Assembly (NCBI GenBank): GCA_965240325.2
Contig: OZ251247.1
Coordinates: forward strand, 1,054,001 to 1,118,000
Direction: 5' to 3'
DNA length: 64,000 nucleotides
Source of the DNA: Rebecca billardiae RCC1528
Taxonomy: Eukaryota > Haptophyta
The notes beneath the pieces are model-generated. The model was not told the origin of the DNA. It ran no database searches and saw only the letters and a list, made by a program, of their open reading frames with translations. Both the position numbers and the translations under genes were made by a program. This document shows, one piece after another, positions 49,274 to 60,242 of the stretch. How positions within the stretch are numbered: position 1 is the stretch's first letter; each line of letters opens with the position of its first letter.

Positions 49274-51026
49274 TATATATATATATATATATATGTGGCG
49301 TTATTGGCACAATAACTGAGTGTCTAAGAGCGACACCAAGATCCGGCTCGCTTGGCATCATCAACCAGCTGTCCGGCCGGGGCGCCCGCCGCCCAGCGCG
49401 CGCAGTCCTGGTCGGACCCCTTTTCGGCAGCCAATCCGGTCGGCACCGGGCACCGCCTGCAGGACTTGCTCGGCGATTCCTGTTCCATCCGCCGAGGCGA
49501 CTCTTCTGGCCTCGGCGCGGCTCGGCCCAAGGTACGGGGGCGCCATGACACAAGGCGCCGAGCCGAGCAGGGGGCCCACGACACCGCACGCTACACTCTC
49601 CTCCGACCACTCTTGTGAGCTCGGCACACAGGAGGTGTATACGCTGCTTTGGTAGTCCCCTCTGCTCGGTGAGGTTGCTGCTGTCAGCGCCTCCGCCCTG
49701 CAGCGCCGCACCGCAGCCGCGTCGTCGCTCGTCCGGCATCACATTCTCGTCCAGCAGCTCACGTGCTGCCGCGTCAGCTCCGCGGCGGCGGTTCACTGTT
49801 TGAGATATGCGCACGCCTCGCGCACGCGCGTCGCGCCATGTGCCGCACGCTCTCGCTCAACACGCGGCACACACCGCGCCACCGCGCGCGCGTGAACGCT
49901 ACGCGCAGTCCCCAATCTTTCTCTTCTTTTTAACGGGATTCATCAACCACTACTTGGACGCCCGCTCTAACTTATAAACGGGACTCACGGGCGCCCTCTC
50001 GACCACGGGCAGCTGCGCCTCCGCACTGCCCGCGCCCGTCGTTCGTTGGTAAAATCCCGACCTATGTAACATGATCGTGTCCCAATCATGATCATCATCG
50101 TGGACTGTCCCAAGACGCAGTTCACGCCACGACCATCCAGCTCTCGGTCGTGCTCGACGCTTCGAGCGAGCAGGGCATGGCGGAGTGGTTAGACGTGGCG
50201 TTATTGGCACAATAACTGAGTGTCTAAGAGCGACACCAAGATCCGGCTCGCTTGGCATCATCAACCAGCTGTCCGGCCGGGGCGCCCGCCGCCCAGCGCG
50301 CGCAGTCCTGGTCGGACCCCTTTTCGGCAGCCAATCCGGTCGGCACCGGGCACCGCCTGCAGGACTTGCTCGGCGATTCCTGTTCCATCCGCCGAGGCGA
50401 CTCTTCTGGCCTCGGCGCGGCTCGGCCCAAGGTACGGGGGCGCCATGACACAAGGCGCCGAGCCGAGCAGGGGGCCCACGACACCGCACGCTACACTCTC
50501 CTCCGACCACTCTTGTGAGCTCGGCACACAGGAGGTGTATACGCTGCTTTGGTAGTCCCCTCTGCTCGGTGAGGTTGCTGCTGTCAGTGCCTCCGCCCTG
50601 CAGCGCCGCACCGCAGCCGCGTCGTCGCTCGTCCGGCATCACATTCTCGTCCAGCAGCTCACGTGCTGCCGCGTCAGCTCCGCGGCGGCGGTTCACCGTT
50701 TGCCCACCCTCCCACCCTCTGTCTGGGATAACGGTGCTGTGCAACCCGTGCTGTCTGGTCAGCCAGATCGGCCGTCGACCTCCGTGACTGACGGACCTCA
50801 CGGGCGCCCTCTCGACCACGGGCAGCTGCGCCTCCGCACTGCCCGCGCCCGTCTGTTCGTTGGTAAAATCCCGACCTATGTAACATGATCGTGTCCCAAT
50901 ATCATGATCATCATCGTGGACTGTCCCAAGACGCAGTTCACGCCACGACCATCCAGCTCTCGGTCGTGCTCGACGCTTCGAGCGAGCAGGGCATGGCGGA
51001 GTGGTTAGACATATATATATATATAA
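49274..51026. mobile_element. Tandem dimer of an unknown element inserted in a TA microsatellite
   Basis: Two units, 49295-50194 (900 bp) and 50195-51010 (816 bp), each consist of block X (49295-49802 and 50195-50702, nearly identical), a variable spacer, and block Z (49984-50194 and 50797-51010). TA repeats flank the dimer at 49274-49294 and 51011-51026, as if one TA tract had been split. X has no convincing protein. Z ends ATGGCGGAGTGGTTAGAC, which resembles the D-arm and A box of a tRNA. The element type is unknown; a SINE-like or non-autonomous element is possible. Confidence 0.75.
50189..50227. repeat. Nested hairpin formed only at the Z-X junction
   Basis: TTAGAC (50189-50194) pairs with GTCTAA (50222-50227), and inside it GTTATT (50200-50205) pairs with AATAAC (50211-50216). 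At the outer ends of the dimer only half of this structure exists, because TTAGAC and GTCTAA are then on opposite ends of the element. Confidence 0.8.
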
Positions 51027-51153
51027 ACTCTGCCCTGGCGGGCGGGGGGGTCGGCGGGCCGTGCCAGTGCTGTCGCAATATTTCCCCAGCGGGTTCGCGC
51101 AGCCTTTTATTTAGCGGTTTGACGGGCAGGATGACGAATAACAATGCGACACA

Positions 51154-51432
51154 CAGATGATGGTGAGCTAGGTACCTGACTCACTGACGAATAATAACGC
51201 GACAGATGACTCTGGTGATCTCACCGACAGTGTTAGATTGCGCGTGTATTCGTGCACCCACTGCGCTACTCGTCATCGTGCCGAGCCGATGCGACACACA
51301 GATGATGGTGAGCTAGGTACCTGACTCACTGACGAATAATAACGCGACAGATGACTCTGGTGATCTCACCGACAGTGTGATTGCGCGTGTATTCGTGCAC
51401 CCACTGCGCTACTCGTCATCGTGCCGAGCCGT
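51154..51432. repeat. Tandem duplication, about 140-bp period
   Basis: The stretch from GATGCGACACACAGATGATG through TCGTCATCGTGCCGAGCC occurs twice in tandem with few differences (about 51154-51290 and 51291-51432). No coding potential is apparent. Confidence 0.85.
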
Positions 51433-51479
51433 CGACTGCGCGCACGCACTGCCAACTGATTGGCGTGCGACGGCGGCTT

Positions 51480-52713
51480 GCTTGTGACGCCTGACGGTGA
51501 CGGTTCAATGTCACGGCCGCCACGCTGTGCAACAACGCGTCCAGGTCCAAGCGCTCGTCGGCGCTCGCCGCTTCGCGCGACAGGTCCGGCACCCGCACGT
51601 TCGGCGGTATCAGGAGCTGTCGGCGGTGCGCGCGCGCGCAGTGCGAGAGCGTGTGCCACTCGCGATCGAGGGTGGGCACGCGCTGCTCGAGCAGGCACAG
51701 GAAGCGCAGCGCATGTGCCACTGGCTTCACGACGTCGGCCTCGTCCCGCAGCGCTCGTGTCATGGACAAGGATGGCGCGGCGATCTTGCACGCGCGACGT
51801 TTCATCTCGTCGCGGATGCGCACCTGGGATCGCTTATAGCGCGTTGTCGCCTCAGTCGCCGACTCGCGAAGACGCGATTCCGGCCACGGCGGCAGAACCG
51901 GCAGGTGCGTGCGGTGCGCCTCGTACGCCGCTTCGCGCTGCGCCTCCGTCGCATTGGCCACCGTCGACGCCATGCAGGCCGGACGTGGGCCCCCGAGCGC
52001 CGAGCGATCTTTGGCCGCGAGCTCGCGAGCGCGAAAGATGAGCGCTCGCTCTGGAACGCCACCGACCGTAGCAAACGGATTTGCATGCGCATTGCGCCCG
52101 ACCTTGCCAACCGGGGCACGCGACAGTCCGGTGTGTGGATTCCGGTTATGGTGTTCAGAAGGCCGCGCCAAATCTTGCGTCGCGTGCGATGGCGCTTCCC
52201 GCCCGCGAGACGCCTCGTGATGAGGGCCTTCTCGCACCGAGCCCGACGCGCGACGGTGGATCGCGCGAGGTGGTTGTCGTGCGCAGAGCTTAATACTATG
52301 GCTCGTGCGAGCGCTCAACGTGCAAGTCGGGCGAGGACCGCCCCAGGTCGCACGATCGTGTCGACGCGCCGAGCGTGCCTCCAAACGCGTCGACTTTGGC
52401 CCTCGTTCGACCTGCACGCGAGACGACGAGGGCAGCAATCGCGAATCGGGCGAAAACCCCCCTCGGGAGTCTTCTCACGATGTCCGCTCCGGCGTTGGAT
52501 TCGGCGCGCGCCGCCCACGCGCTCCGCGCCATGGCCGACATGGTTTTCGGCCGAGCGTCCCCAGTGGGAGCTGCGAGGGCGCCCGGTAGTGAGCGAAGCG
52601 ACCCGGCAGTGAGCGAGGCGATTTTCTTTTCTTTGCGAGGCGATTTTCTTTTTTCTTTTTCTTTTTCTTATCTTTTTCCCGGGCACTACAAGGGGCGGAC
52701 CTACGGCCCGCCA
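51480..52713 (-). mobile_element. Dispersed repeat copy A with an unknown reading frame
   Basis: On the minus strand a frame (about 52438 to 51416) reads RTHLPVLPPWPESRLRE, VRIRDEMKRRACKIAAPS and VPTLDREWHTLSHCARAHRR before ending. Copy B (about 52893-54288) repeats the same text with frameshifts. The upstream end is a CT-rich run (TTTTCTTTTTCTTTTTC) then GGGCACTACAAGGGGCGGAC. The protein family is not recognised. The repeated, decaying state suggests a mobile element rather than a host gene. Confidence 0.6.
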
Positions 52714-52892
52714 TATAAACTGTGCCCTGGCGGGCGGGGGGGTCGGCGGGCCGTGCCAGTGCTGTCGCAATGTATCCTTTGCGGGTTCGCGTCAGTTTCC
52801 ACATTCGCTCGTGGCCGTGGGTGACGGACAGTCGAGTGCAAGGACCAGTGACACGTGAAGTTGGCTCACCGACGACGTGATGTACACACGTT

Positions 52893-54288
52893 TCACGGTC
52901 TGTAGACTGTACTCTTAGAGTATTGTATGCGCATCAGCGAGGCCCACACCCACGAGGGAATGTGCAGCACGCGGGGCGGGGCGGGTAGCCCGTTGCTCCG
53001 CGCGAGCGCGGGTACGCGCTGTATGTGCCGCATGTCGACCGCGATGGCGTAATCGAGCGCCTCGCCGCCGACGAAGCCGCCAGAGTAGATCATGTGCATG
53101 TCCTCCTGCCGCCAGCCGAGAGCGGTCGTCGCGAGGATGCTTGTCGATGTCGGCTCCAGGCATGATGGGCTCGGCGCAGGTCGCGTTGACGTCGTACACG
53201 GCCACCACGCTGAGCACGAGCGCGTTGACGTTCACGCGGTCGTCGCTCTTCGCATCTTCGACAGGTCTGGCGCTCGCGTGCTCGGCGGCACGAGGAGCTG
53301 TTGGTTGTGCGCGCGCGCGCGCACAGCGACAGCGTGTGCCACTCGCGATCGAGAGTGGGCAAGCGCTGCTCACGCGAGCACACGAATCCCAGCGCATCCG
53401 TCACCGGCGTGACGACTTCCGCCTCGTCCCGCAGCGCCTGCGCCATGGACGAGGCCATGGCGCGGCGATGTTGCATGCTCGACGTTTCATCTCTCTGCGG
53501 ATGGCATCACGGGCTTGTCTGTGTCGCGCTGCGGCGAGGGTCGCCAACTCGCGATGACGCGGTTGCTGCCACGGCGACAGACTCGGGAGGTGCGTCCGCT
53601 GCGCGTCGTACGCCGTTGGCGCTGCGCTTCCGTCGCATTGGTCACCGTCGACGCCATGCAGGCCGGACGTGGGCTTCGGCTGAGGGACCGGACCGCGAGC
53701 AATGACTGAGTCCGGTGCGCGGATTCCGGCGATCGAGTTCAGAAGGCCGCGCCAAATCTTGCGTCGCGTGCGATGGCGCTTCCCGCCCGCGAGACGCCTC
53801 GTGATGAGGGCTTTCTCGCACCGAGCCCGACGCGCGACGGTGGATCGCGCGAGGCGGTCATCGTGCGCAGCGCATGATGCTATGGCCGGTGCGAGCTTTC
53901 GACGTGCACGTCGGGCGAGGATCGCCCCAGGTCTCACGATCGTGTCGACGCGCCGAGCGTACCGCTCCAATTGTCCCGAAACGCATCGATTTCGCCCCCG
54001 TTCGACCTGCACGCGAGACGACGAGGGCAGCAATCGCGAATCGGGCGAAACCCCCCCTCGGGAGTCCTCTCACGATGTCCGCGCCGGCGTTGGATTTGGC
54101 GCGCGCGGCCCATGCGCTCCGCGCCATGACGCAACTCTTTTTCGGCCGAGCGTCCCCAGTGGGAGCTGCGAGGGCGCCCGGTAGTGAGCGAAGCGAGTTT
54201 CTTTTCTCTGCGAGGCGATTTTCTTTTTCTTTTTCTTTTTCTTATCTTTTTCCCGGGCACTACAAGGGGCGGACCTACGGCCCGCCAT
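52893..54288 (-). mobile_element. Dispersed repeat copy B, frame-shifted
   Basis: Aligns with copy A from the CT-rich end (54209-54288) to about 53190, with shared THLPSLSPW, IRREMKRRACNIAAP and LPTLDREWHTLSLCARA in different frames. Beyond the point where A ends, B continues with DRVNVNALVLSVVAVYDVNA and, in another frame, HMIYSGGFVGGEALDYAIAV and VLHIPSWVWASLMRIQ (52900-53100), which look like real protein. At least two frameshifts make it non-functional as it stands. Family unrecognised. Confidence 0.6.
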
Positions 54289-54356
54289 TTCGCCGCCGCG
54301 TCGTGATGACCGGCGTGCCTGGCTACTAAAAAAGAAAGCGGGGCGCCAGCACAGCC

Positions 54357-57300
54357 TTAAGGAGCGACGGCGGCGGTGGCGCCGCCGCCGCCTTCGTCGT
54401 CGGGCGGCGCGGAGAGCAGCAGCGCGAGCACAAGCGCACGCACGCCGCCATCGCTCCCCTCGGCCGCCGTCACGCCCATGAGCAACACCGGCTCCTGCGC
54501 GCGCGCGGCGCGCGCGCGGGCGCGCGGGCGGAACGATCAATGACGAAATTCGCAAGACGAAAGCGCATGCGCGGAGCGCACGGCCGGCGGTGATGAGCCG
54601 CCGAGCCGGGAGTCGGGCCGGCTGGCGCGCACGGCGCCGGGCGGTGGCGGCGGGGCGGCGGCGCGCGGCGTCGCGTGCGCACGTGCGCGCGTGCCGGCGC
54701 ACGGCGCCAAACCGCATGCGCGCGCGCACCAGGAGTGCGTGCAGCAGGACAAGCGCGCAGGCCCACGCCAGCGCCGCCCACGCCGCCACCTCCGGACCCG
54801 GAAAAGTCCGGGAGACGGGGTCCGGTCCGGGGGCTTGCGGGTCTGGGCTCGCAGGCCCCGAGCCGTCGGACTCCACGCCTGCGGCGGCGGCCCAGGGCGC
54901 GCACAGCGCAAGCGCACCCGCCGCCGCGAAGGCGACCGCGGCCGCGGCCGCGCCGAGCGCGCGGCGCCGCGCGGCGCCGAGCGCGCGCGCGGCGCGCACG
55001 GGCGGCGAGCGCGCGGCGCGCTCGAGCCTGCGCTCCGCCTCCTGCGGCGCGGCGGCGGCGGCGCGGCGGCGCGGCGCGGCGCGTGCCGATTGGGGCGTGG
55101 TGTGGTGGCACAGCGGGGGTAGGTAGGGGGTTACGATCGGTCAGGGGCGAGCTGGCAGGTCGAGCGCCGTCCGCGCGCGGCGGCGCGGGCGGCGCGCGTG
55201 CGCGCTCCGCGCCCCCTGGCTGCCTGCGCGCGTGGAGGTAACGGCTTTTGTAACGGCCGCGCGCGCCGCGCGCGCACCAGCACGCTCAGCGCCAGCCAGT
55301 CGAGCAGCGCGCCCAGGGGCACTGTCCCCGCCGCGTCGGTGGCCGTGGGCGCGGGCGTAACGTCTTTCGTAACGGCCACCGTGGGCGCGGGCGAGACGCG
55401 CGCCGCCGCGCGCAGCGGTGAAACGCGCGCCGAGCCGGCCGCTGCGCCACCGCCGCCGCCACCGCCGAGATTGCGATCTCGCGCGCCGCCGCCGCCGAGC
55501 TGCGCGGCGAGCTGCGCGGCGCCGCGCGCCGGCAGCCCGACGCCGAGCGACGCGAGCAGCGCGCCCAGCCGCTCGGCGGGGAGCGCCGTTTCGTCAAAGC
55601 GAAAGGCGGCGGTGGCGCGCGAGATTGCAATCTCGGCGGTGGCGCCGGCGGCGGTGGCAGCGGCGCCGCGCGGCGGCGGCGATGCCGGCGGCGCGGCGGC
55701 GGCGCGGCGGTAGCGCGCGCGCACGAGCCGCACACACGGCGCGCCGAGCACAGCCGCGGCGAACGCGCCGCCGCCGGCCGCGCTGGCGGCGTGCTGTGGC
55801 GTGAGGCCGGCGGCGCGCGGCGGCGCGTGCCTTGGGCGCGGAGGGCTCGGCAGACCGCCGCCGGTCGTCGCCATCTCCTCCGCCGAGCCGCGGCCTGGAG
55901 ATACAATCTCCCGGCCGGGAGATGCAATCTCGCGCCGCGGGGCGCCGCCGTCTGCGGCGCCGCTGGCGCAGTCCGGCGCCCAGTCGTCGTCGCTGTCGGA
56001 TGTGCAGCGCGCGCCCATCCCGCCGCCGTGCGCCGCCGCCGCCGCCAGCTCGCACCCCGCCGGGAGATTGCAATCTCGCTCACACCTGGCCGAGTGCGGC
56101 TGCTGCTGCTGCGTCTGCTGCAGCGGGCAGCCCACCCCGCGCGGCAGCCGCGCGTCGCGCGAGCGCCCAAAGCCCAGGTCGGACAGCCGATTAATCCGGA
56201 CCGCCGGATGCTCTGTGATGGCGACGAGAGAGGCGCGCCGGCTGTCCGCGGCGGCGGCGCCGCCATCCGCCGGATCAGAGTGTCGCCCGGCGCGGCGTTC
56301 GGTGCTCGGCGAGCGCGCGCGCCGGGTGGGCATGCCGCGCGCCGCGCGCGCGCTCTCCATCGCCTCCGCCTGTTCGGTCGACCACCGCCGGTGCTCTGCG
56401 CCTCGGTGCGCGTCCGCCGCCGCCGCGCCGCCGCCGCCGGCGCCACCGACGCAGCCGGCCGGGACGCCGCGCTCGGCGGCGGCCGCGCCCGCCGCGCAGC
56501 CCTCGGCGGCGGCGGCGCCATCGCATGACGCCAGTGTGTTCGTCTCCGGCACACCGGCCAGCCCGCCGAGATTGCAATCTCGGCGTCCGAGGCCGCCGCC
56601 GTGCGCGGCGGCGTCGTGCGCGTGCGCGCCGCCGCCGCCGCCGAGATTGCAATCTCGGCCGCACCCGCCGCCGCCCGCGCCGCAGCAGCCGTGGGCGTCG
56701 GCGCCGCCGCCGCCGAGATTGCAATCTCGGCCGCCGCCGGCGCCGCACTGGGCGTCCAGCCGCGCCGCCCACGCGGCCGTCGCGCCGCCGCCGCCGCCGC
56801 CGCCGAGATTGCAATCTCGGCCGCCGCCGCTGCTTGGGCCGGAGCCGCCGGAGGAGCGCCGGCTCGACACACCGGCTGAGCCCGAGCCGCCGCCGAGATT
56901 GCAATCTCGCCCACCGCTCCCGCCGCCGCTCCCGCCGCTGCCGCAGCCGACGCCGCCGCTGCCGCCGCTGCCGCCGCCGCCGCCGCCGCCGCCGTGCGCG
57001 GAGCCGCTGCCAGCCCCGCGCGCGCCGCCGCCGAGATTGCAATCTCGGCCGCACGCGCCGCCGCCGACGGAGGAGTGGCGCGAGGGCAGCGAGGACGAGA
57101 GTCCGGACGAGAGTCCGGCGCCCGCCGAGCCCCCGGACTGCCCGGACAGCGCGGAGAAGCCCGCGGCCGAGCTCACCGCCGACGGCTGCGAGCCGGTCCG
57201 CTGCTGCGAGCCGCGCGCCGAGCGCCGCAGCTCGGCGGACGAGGAGACGGTATCCTGGCTCGCCATGCGATTTAGCTCCGATCGGAGCCCCTCTGAGCCC

Positions 57301-57827
57301 GCCGAGCCGCGCACTGTGTGCTCGGAGCGCGCGGTGCAGACGGTGTCGCGCGACGCGGCGCGGCCGAGCTCCGAGCGGACCGACGCGCCGGCCGAGATTG
57401 CAATCTCGGCGGCGGAGCCCGCGGCGGAGGCGGCGCTGCCCGCGCGCCGCGGCGGCGCCGCCCACGCCTCGCACGCGCACGCGTGCGGCGGTGCCACCTG
57501 CTCCGGCCCGCCAGCGCCGCCGGACGCCGCCGCGCCGCCCGGCGGCGCAGGCCCGCGTCGGCTGGACGACGAGTGCGCCGCGCACGCGGCCGAGATTGCA
57601 ATCTCGGCGGCGGTGTGCGCCCCGGCCGGTGAATCTGGCATGGAGCGCGCGGCGGCGGCAGCGGCGGCGGCAGCGGCGGCGGCGCCGGCGGCGCCACTGC
57701 CGTGGCCGCAGTGCGCGGGGAGCGAGGCGCACGACGTAACGGTCGTAACGGTCTCGCGCGAGGCGGCGCGGAGCAGCTCGGACGAGGCGGAGCGGCAGAG
57801 CGGGTAGCCGCTGCCGCCACAGCCGCT

Positions 57828-57871
<44 letters not shown>

Positions 57872-58809
57872 GCAGCGCCGCGCAGCTTCCGCCGCAGCTG
57901 CCGCCGGCGCCGGCGCAGAGTGCCGCGCCGGACCAGCCGGCGCCGACGAGCCCAGCCAGCCCGCTGCCGAAGCACTCGCCGCCGCCGCCGCCGCCGCCGA
58001 GATTGCAATCTCGCCCGCCCGCCGCCATCGTGCCCGCCGACGAAACCGACGCGGCGCGCTCGAGCTGCGCGCCCAGCGCCTGCGAGTACTGCGAGTAATG
58101 TGAGTAATGTGAGTAGTGCGAGTAGTGCGACGCGGACTGCTGCGAGTGCGAGTGGAAGGAGGACGACGGGTACGACTGCGAGTGCGCCGACGCGGCGCGC
58201 GAGAGCCCGGACGCGAGCGAGGCCGCGCTCTTCGCCGAGATGCAATCTCCCGGGGTCGAGATGCAATCTGCCGGCGTCGGGGTGCACTCTCGGCGCGCGC
58301 CAACCGCCGCCGACGGCGGCGCGGACTGCCGCCCGGCGCGGCCGGCGCCACCCTCGCCACCCCCACCGCCGCCACCGCCGCCGAGATTGCAATCTCCCGA
58401 GGCAGCGGCGGGCCGCGGCGGCGCGCCGTCGCCGCCGCCGCCGAGATTGCAATCTCCAGGGCCCATCGATCTGGAGCGCGCGCGCGGGCGGCCCGCGCCG
58501 GCACCGCCGCCGCCCGCCGCCACCGCCGCCGGGTGCTGCGGCGGCGGCGTCCGGCCACCGCTGCCGCCGCTGCCCGGCGTCTGCGCCGGCGGCGAGCGCC
58601 GGCCGCTGTCGCCGCGGCTGCCGCCGCCGAGATTGCAATCTCCCGTCGCGGCAGTGGAGACGGAGGCGGCGCGGTCGAGCTGCGACCAGAGCGCGTCGGT
58701 GGCCGTGGCGGAGGAGCTGCCCGTCGACGGCGGCGCGGAGAGCCGGCTGCCGCGCTCGCTCCCGCTCTCGCCGCTCCCGCCACCGCCGTCGGCGCCGCCG
58801 CCATCGCCC

Positions 58810-58849
<40 letters not shown>

Positions 58850-60242
58850 TCGCGCGCCGCCGCGCGAGCGCGAGTCTCGTCGGCGAGTCGGACGAGGCGC
58901 GCGTGGGCGCGCGCGGCCGCGCGAGGAGCTCGCGCGCGCGCTCGTCCGACGTGATCCGCGGCGCCCAGCCGCCGTCCACGCCCGCGCCGAGGTTGCCCCC
59001 GATGCTCCCGCTGGCGCCGGCGGCGGCGAGCGCGGCGGCGCGGCTGCTGGCGCCGAGCGCGGCGGCGCGGCGCGCGGCCGCCGCCTCGGCCGCGGCCGCG
59101 GCCGCGGTCGCGGGCGGGACGGGCAGGCGCGCGGCGGCGGCGGCGGCGGCGGAGACGGGCGGCGCGACACGCGGGCGCGGCGCGCGCGGCGCCACCGCCG
59201 GCGCGTGCCGCTGCGCGCGCTGCCGCAGCGCGAGCGCGCCGCCGCCCGCGGCGGCGCGCAGCGCGGCCGCGGCCGCGTCGCCGCCGCCGCCGCCGCCGTC
59301 GTCGGCGTCAGCGGGCGGCGCGGCGGCGCGCGGCGCGAGGTGGCGCGCGCGCCAGCGCGACCAGCCGTCCAGCGCGGCCGCCGTCTCGCCAGCGCGCGCC
59401 GCCGCGTGCGCGGCGCACAGCGGCGCGGCGGCGAGCGCGGCCGCGGCCGCGGCCGCGCACAGCGCAGCCGCGGCCGGCGACGCGGCCGCGGCGCGCGGCG
59501 CCCACGCGCGCGCACAGGCAAGGAGCCAGTGGCTCGCGCAAAGCGCGCACGCGGCGGCGGGCGCGAGCACGCACGCGTGCTGCGCCAGCCGCGGGCGCAG
59601 CGCCGCCGCCGCGCCCTCCGCTCCGGCGCCAAGCGCGGCGCCGGCGGCGCGGCGCAGCGCGCGGCGGCGCGCGCCGAGCGCGCGCGCCGGCGCCGCCACG
59701 CAGTGCTCGGCGGCGAGGGCGCGGCGCGCGCGCGCCCACCACGCGGCGGGCGTGTCGCCGCCGCCGCCGCCCTTCGCGCCGGGTGGCGCGTGCGGCAGCG
59801 CGCGCGCGCGCGCGCCGCGCGCGGCGCGCGCGCGCGCCGCGCGCTGCACGGCCGCCGCCGCGGCGGCCGCCGCCTCCGGGTCAGGCGCGGCGCGCGGCGG
59901 CGCGGCGCGCGCGCGCGCGGCGGCGCGGCGCGCGTCGGCGCGCGCGTGGAGCGTGTCGAGCGCCGCGCACGCGCCGAGCACGCCGAGCAGCAGCGCCAGC
60001 GCGCCCGCCGCCGTCGCGGCGGCCGCGGCCGCGCCGCCGCCGCCGCCGCCGCCGCCGCCCGGCGGCGCGGGCGCGGCGCCGAGCGCGCGGCGAGGGGCGG
60101 GCGCGGGGCCGCGCGGCGCGGCGGCGGCGCACGCCACGAGCGCGCCGAGCCCGAGCAGCAGCGCGGCGCGCGCGTTCCGCCAGCGCGCGCGCGGCGCGCG
60201 CTGCGTCCACGTAGGGTGCCAACGCCCCCGGGGCCGGGCCAT
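54357..60242 (-). CDS. Giant multi-helix protein with low-complexity core and EF-hand-like tail
   Basis: Exons 60242-55278, 55041-54703 and 54494-54357 join in phase to about 1813 residues. The N-terminal 400 residues hold about four Ala/Leu/Cys-rich helices (ALLLGLGALVACAA, AGALALLLGVLGACAAL, CVLAPAAACALCASHWLLAC and a later Ala-rich one). The centre is Gly/Ser/Ala-rich with runs of Gly and a recurring SELxRAASx[DE]TV motif (about six copies between 57235 and 58695), a basophilic-kinase-like site. Near the end of exon 1, FRFDETALPAERLGALLASL and later GTVPLGALLDWLAL look like a degenerate EF-hand pair split by an insert. Exon 2 adds two more helices. Not recognised; a channel or transporter-like scaffold is possible. 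The opposite strand is also open because GC is extreme. Confidence 0.65.
55467..56077. repeat. Palindrome copies in the giant protein gene, C-terminal part
   Basis: Exact copies at 55621-55634 and 56064-56077; variants GAGATTGCGATCTC (55467-55480), GAGATACAATCTC (55898-55910) and GAGATGCAATCTC (55919-55931). The copy at 55621 is flanked by exact 11-bp direct repeats GGCGGTGGCGC (55608-55618 and 55635-55645). Confidence 0.9.
56568..57046. repeat. Dense in-frame palindrome cluster (six exact copies)
   Basis: GAGATTGCAATCTC starts at 56568, 56643, 56715, 56805, 56895 and 57033. The spacings (75, 72, 90, 90, 138) are all multiples of three, so every copy reads DCNLG within poly-Gly on the minus strand. 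The flanks are often CCGCC and GGCGG, extending the palindrome to about 20-24 bp. Confidence 0.95.
57394..58012. repeat. Palindrome copies in the Ser/Ala-rich part of the giant protein
   Basis: Exact copies at 57394-57407 and 57592-57605 (both read AEIAISA) and 57999-58012 (read RDCNLGG). Confidence 0.95.
58237..58642. repeat. Palindrome copies in the central part of the giant protein
   Basis: Exact copies at 58383-58396, 58443-58456 and 58629-58642, all read GDCNLGGG. Two 13-bp variants, GAGATGCAATCTC (58237-58249) and GAGATGCAATCTG (58258-58270), lie 21 bp apart and read as GDCIS. Confidence 0.92.

Larger units (their letters stand above)
51019..52771. repeat. About 60-bp direct repeats bounding a 1.7-kb unit
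   Basis: ATATAAACTSTGCCCTGGCG followed by a run of G, GTCGGCGGGCCGTGCC and AGTGCTGTCGCAAT occurs at about 51019-51080 and 52711-52771. Between them lies repeat copy A. The arrangement is reminiscent of an element with short terminal direct repeats, though the second decayed copy lacks it. Confidence 0.65.

Noticed and set aside
50171-50194. A complete tRNA gene at the element junction
   Set aside because: Only the A-box and D-arm-like part is present; I see no B box (GGTTCGA) or acceptor stem, so I did not call a tRNA.
49320-50700. Reading frames inside the tandem X blocks
   Set aside because: Frames on both strands are short or Arg/Pro-rich, differ in quality between copies and show no recogn­isable motif; the repeat itself is the supported feature.
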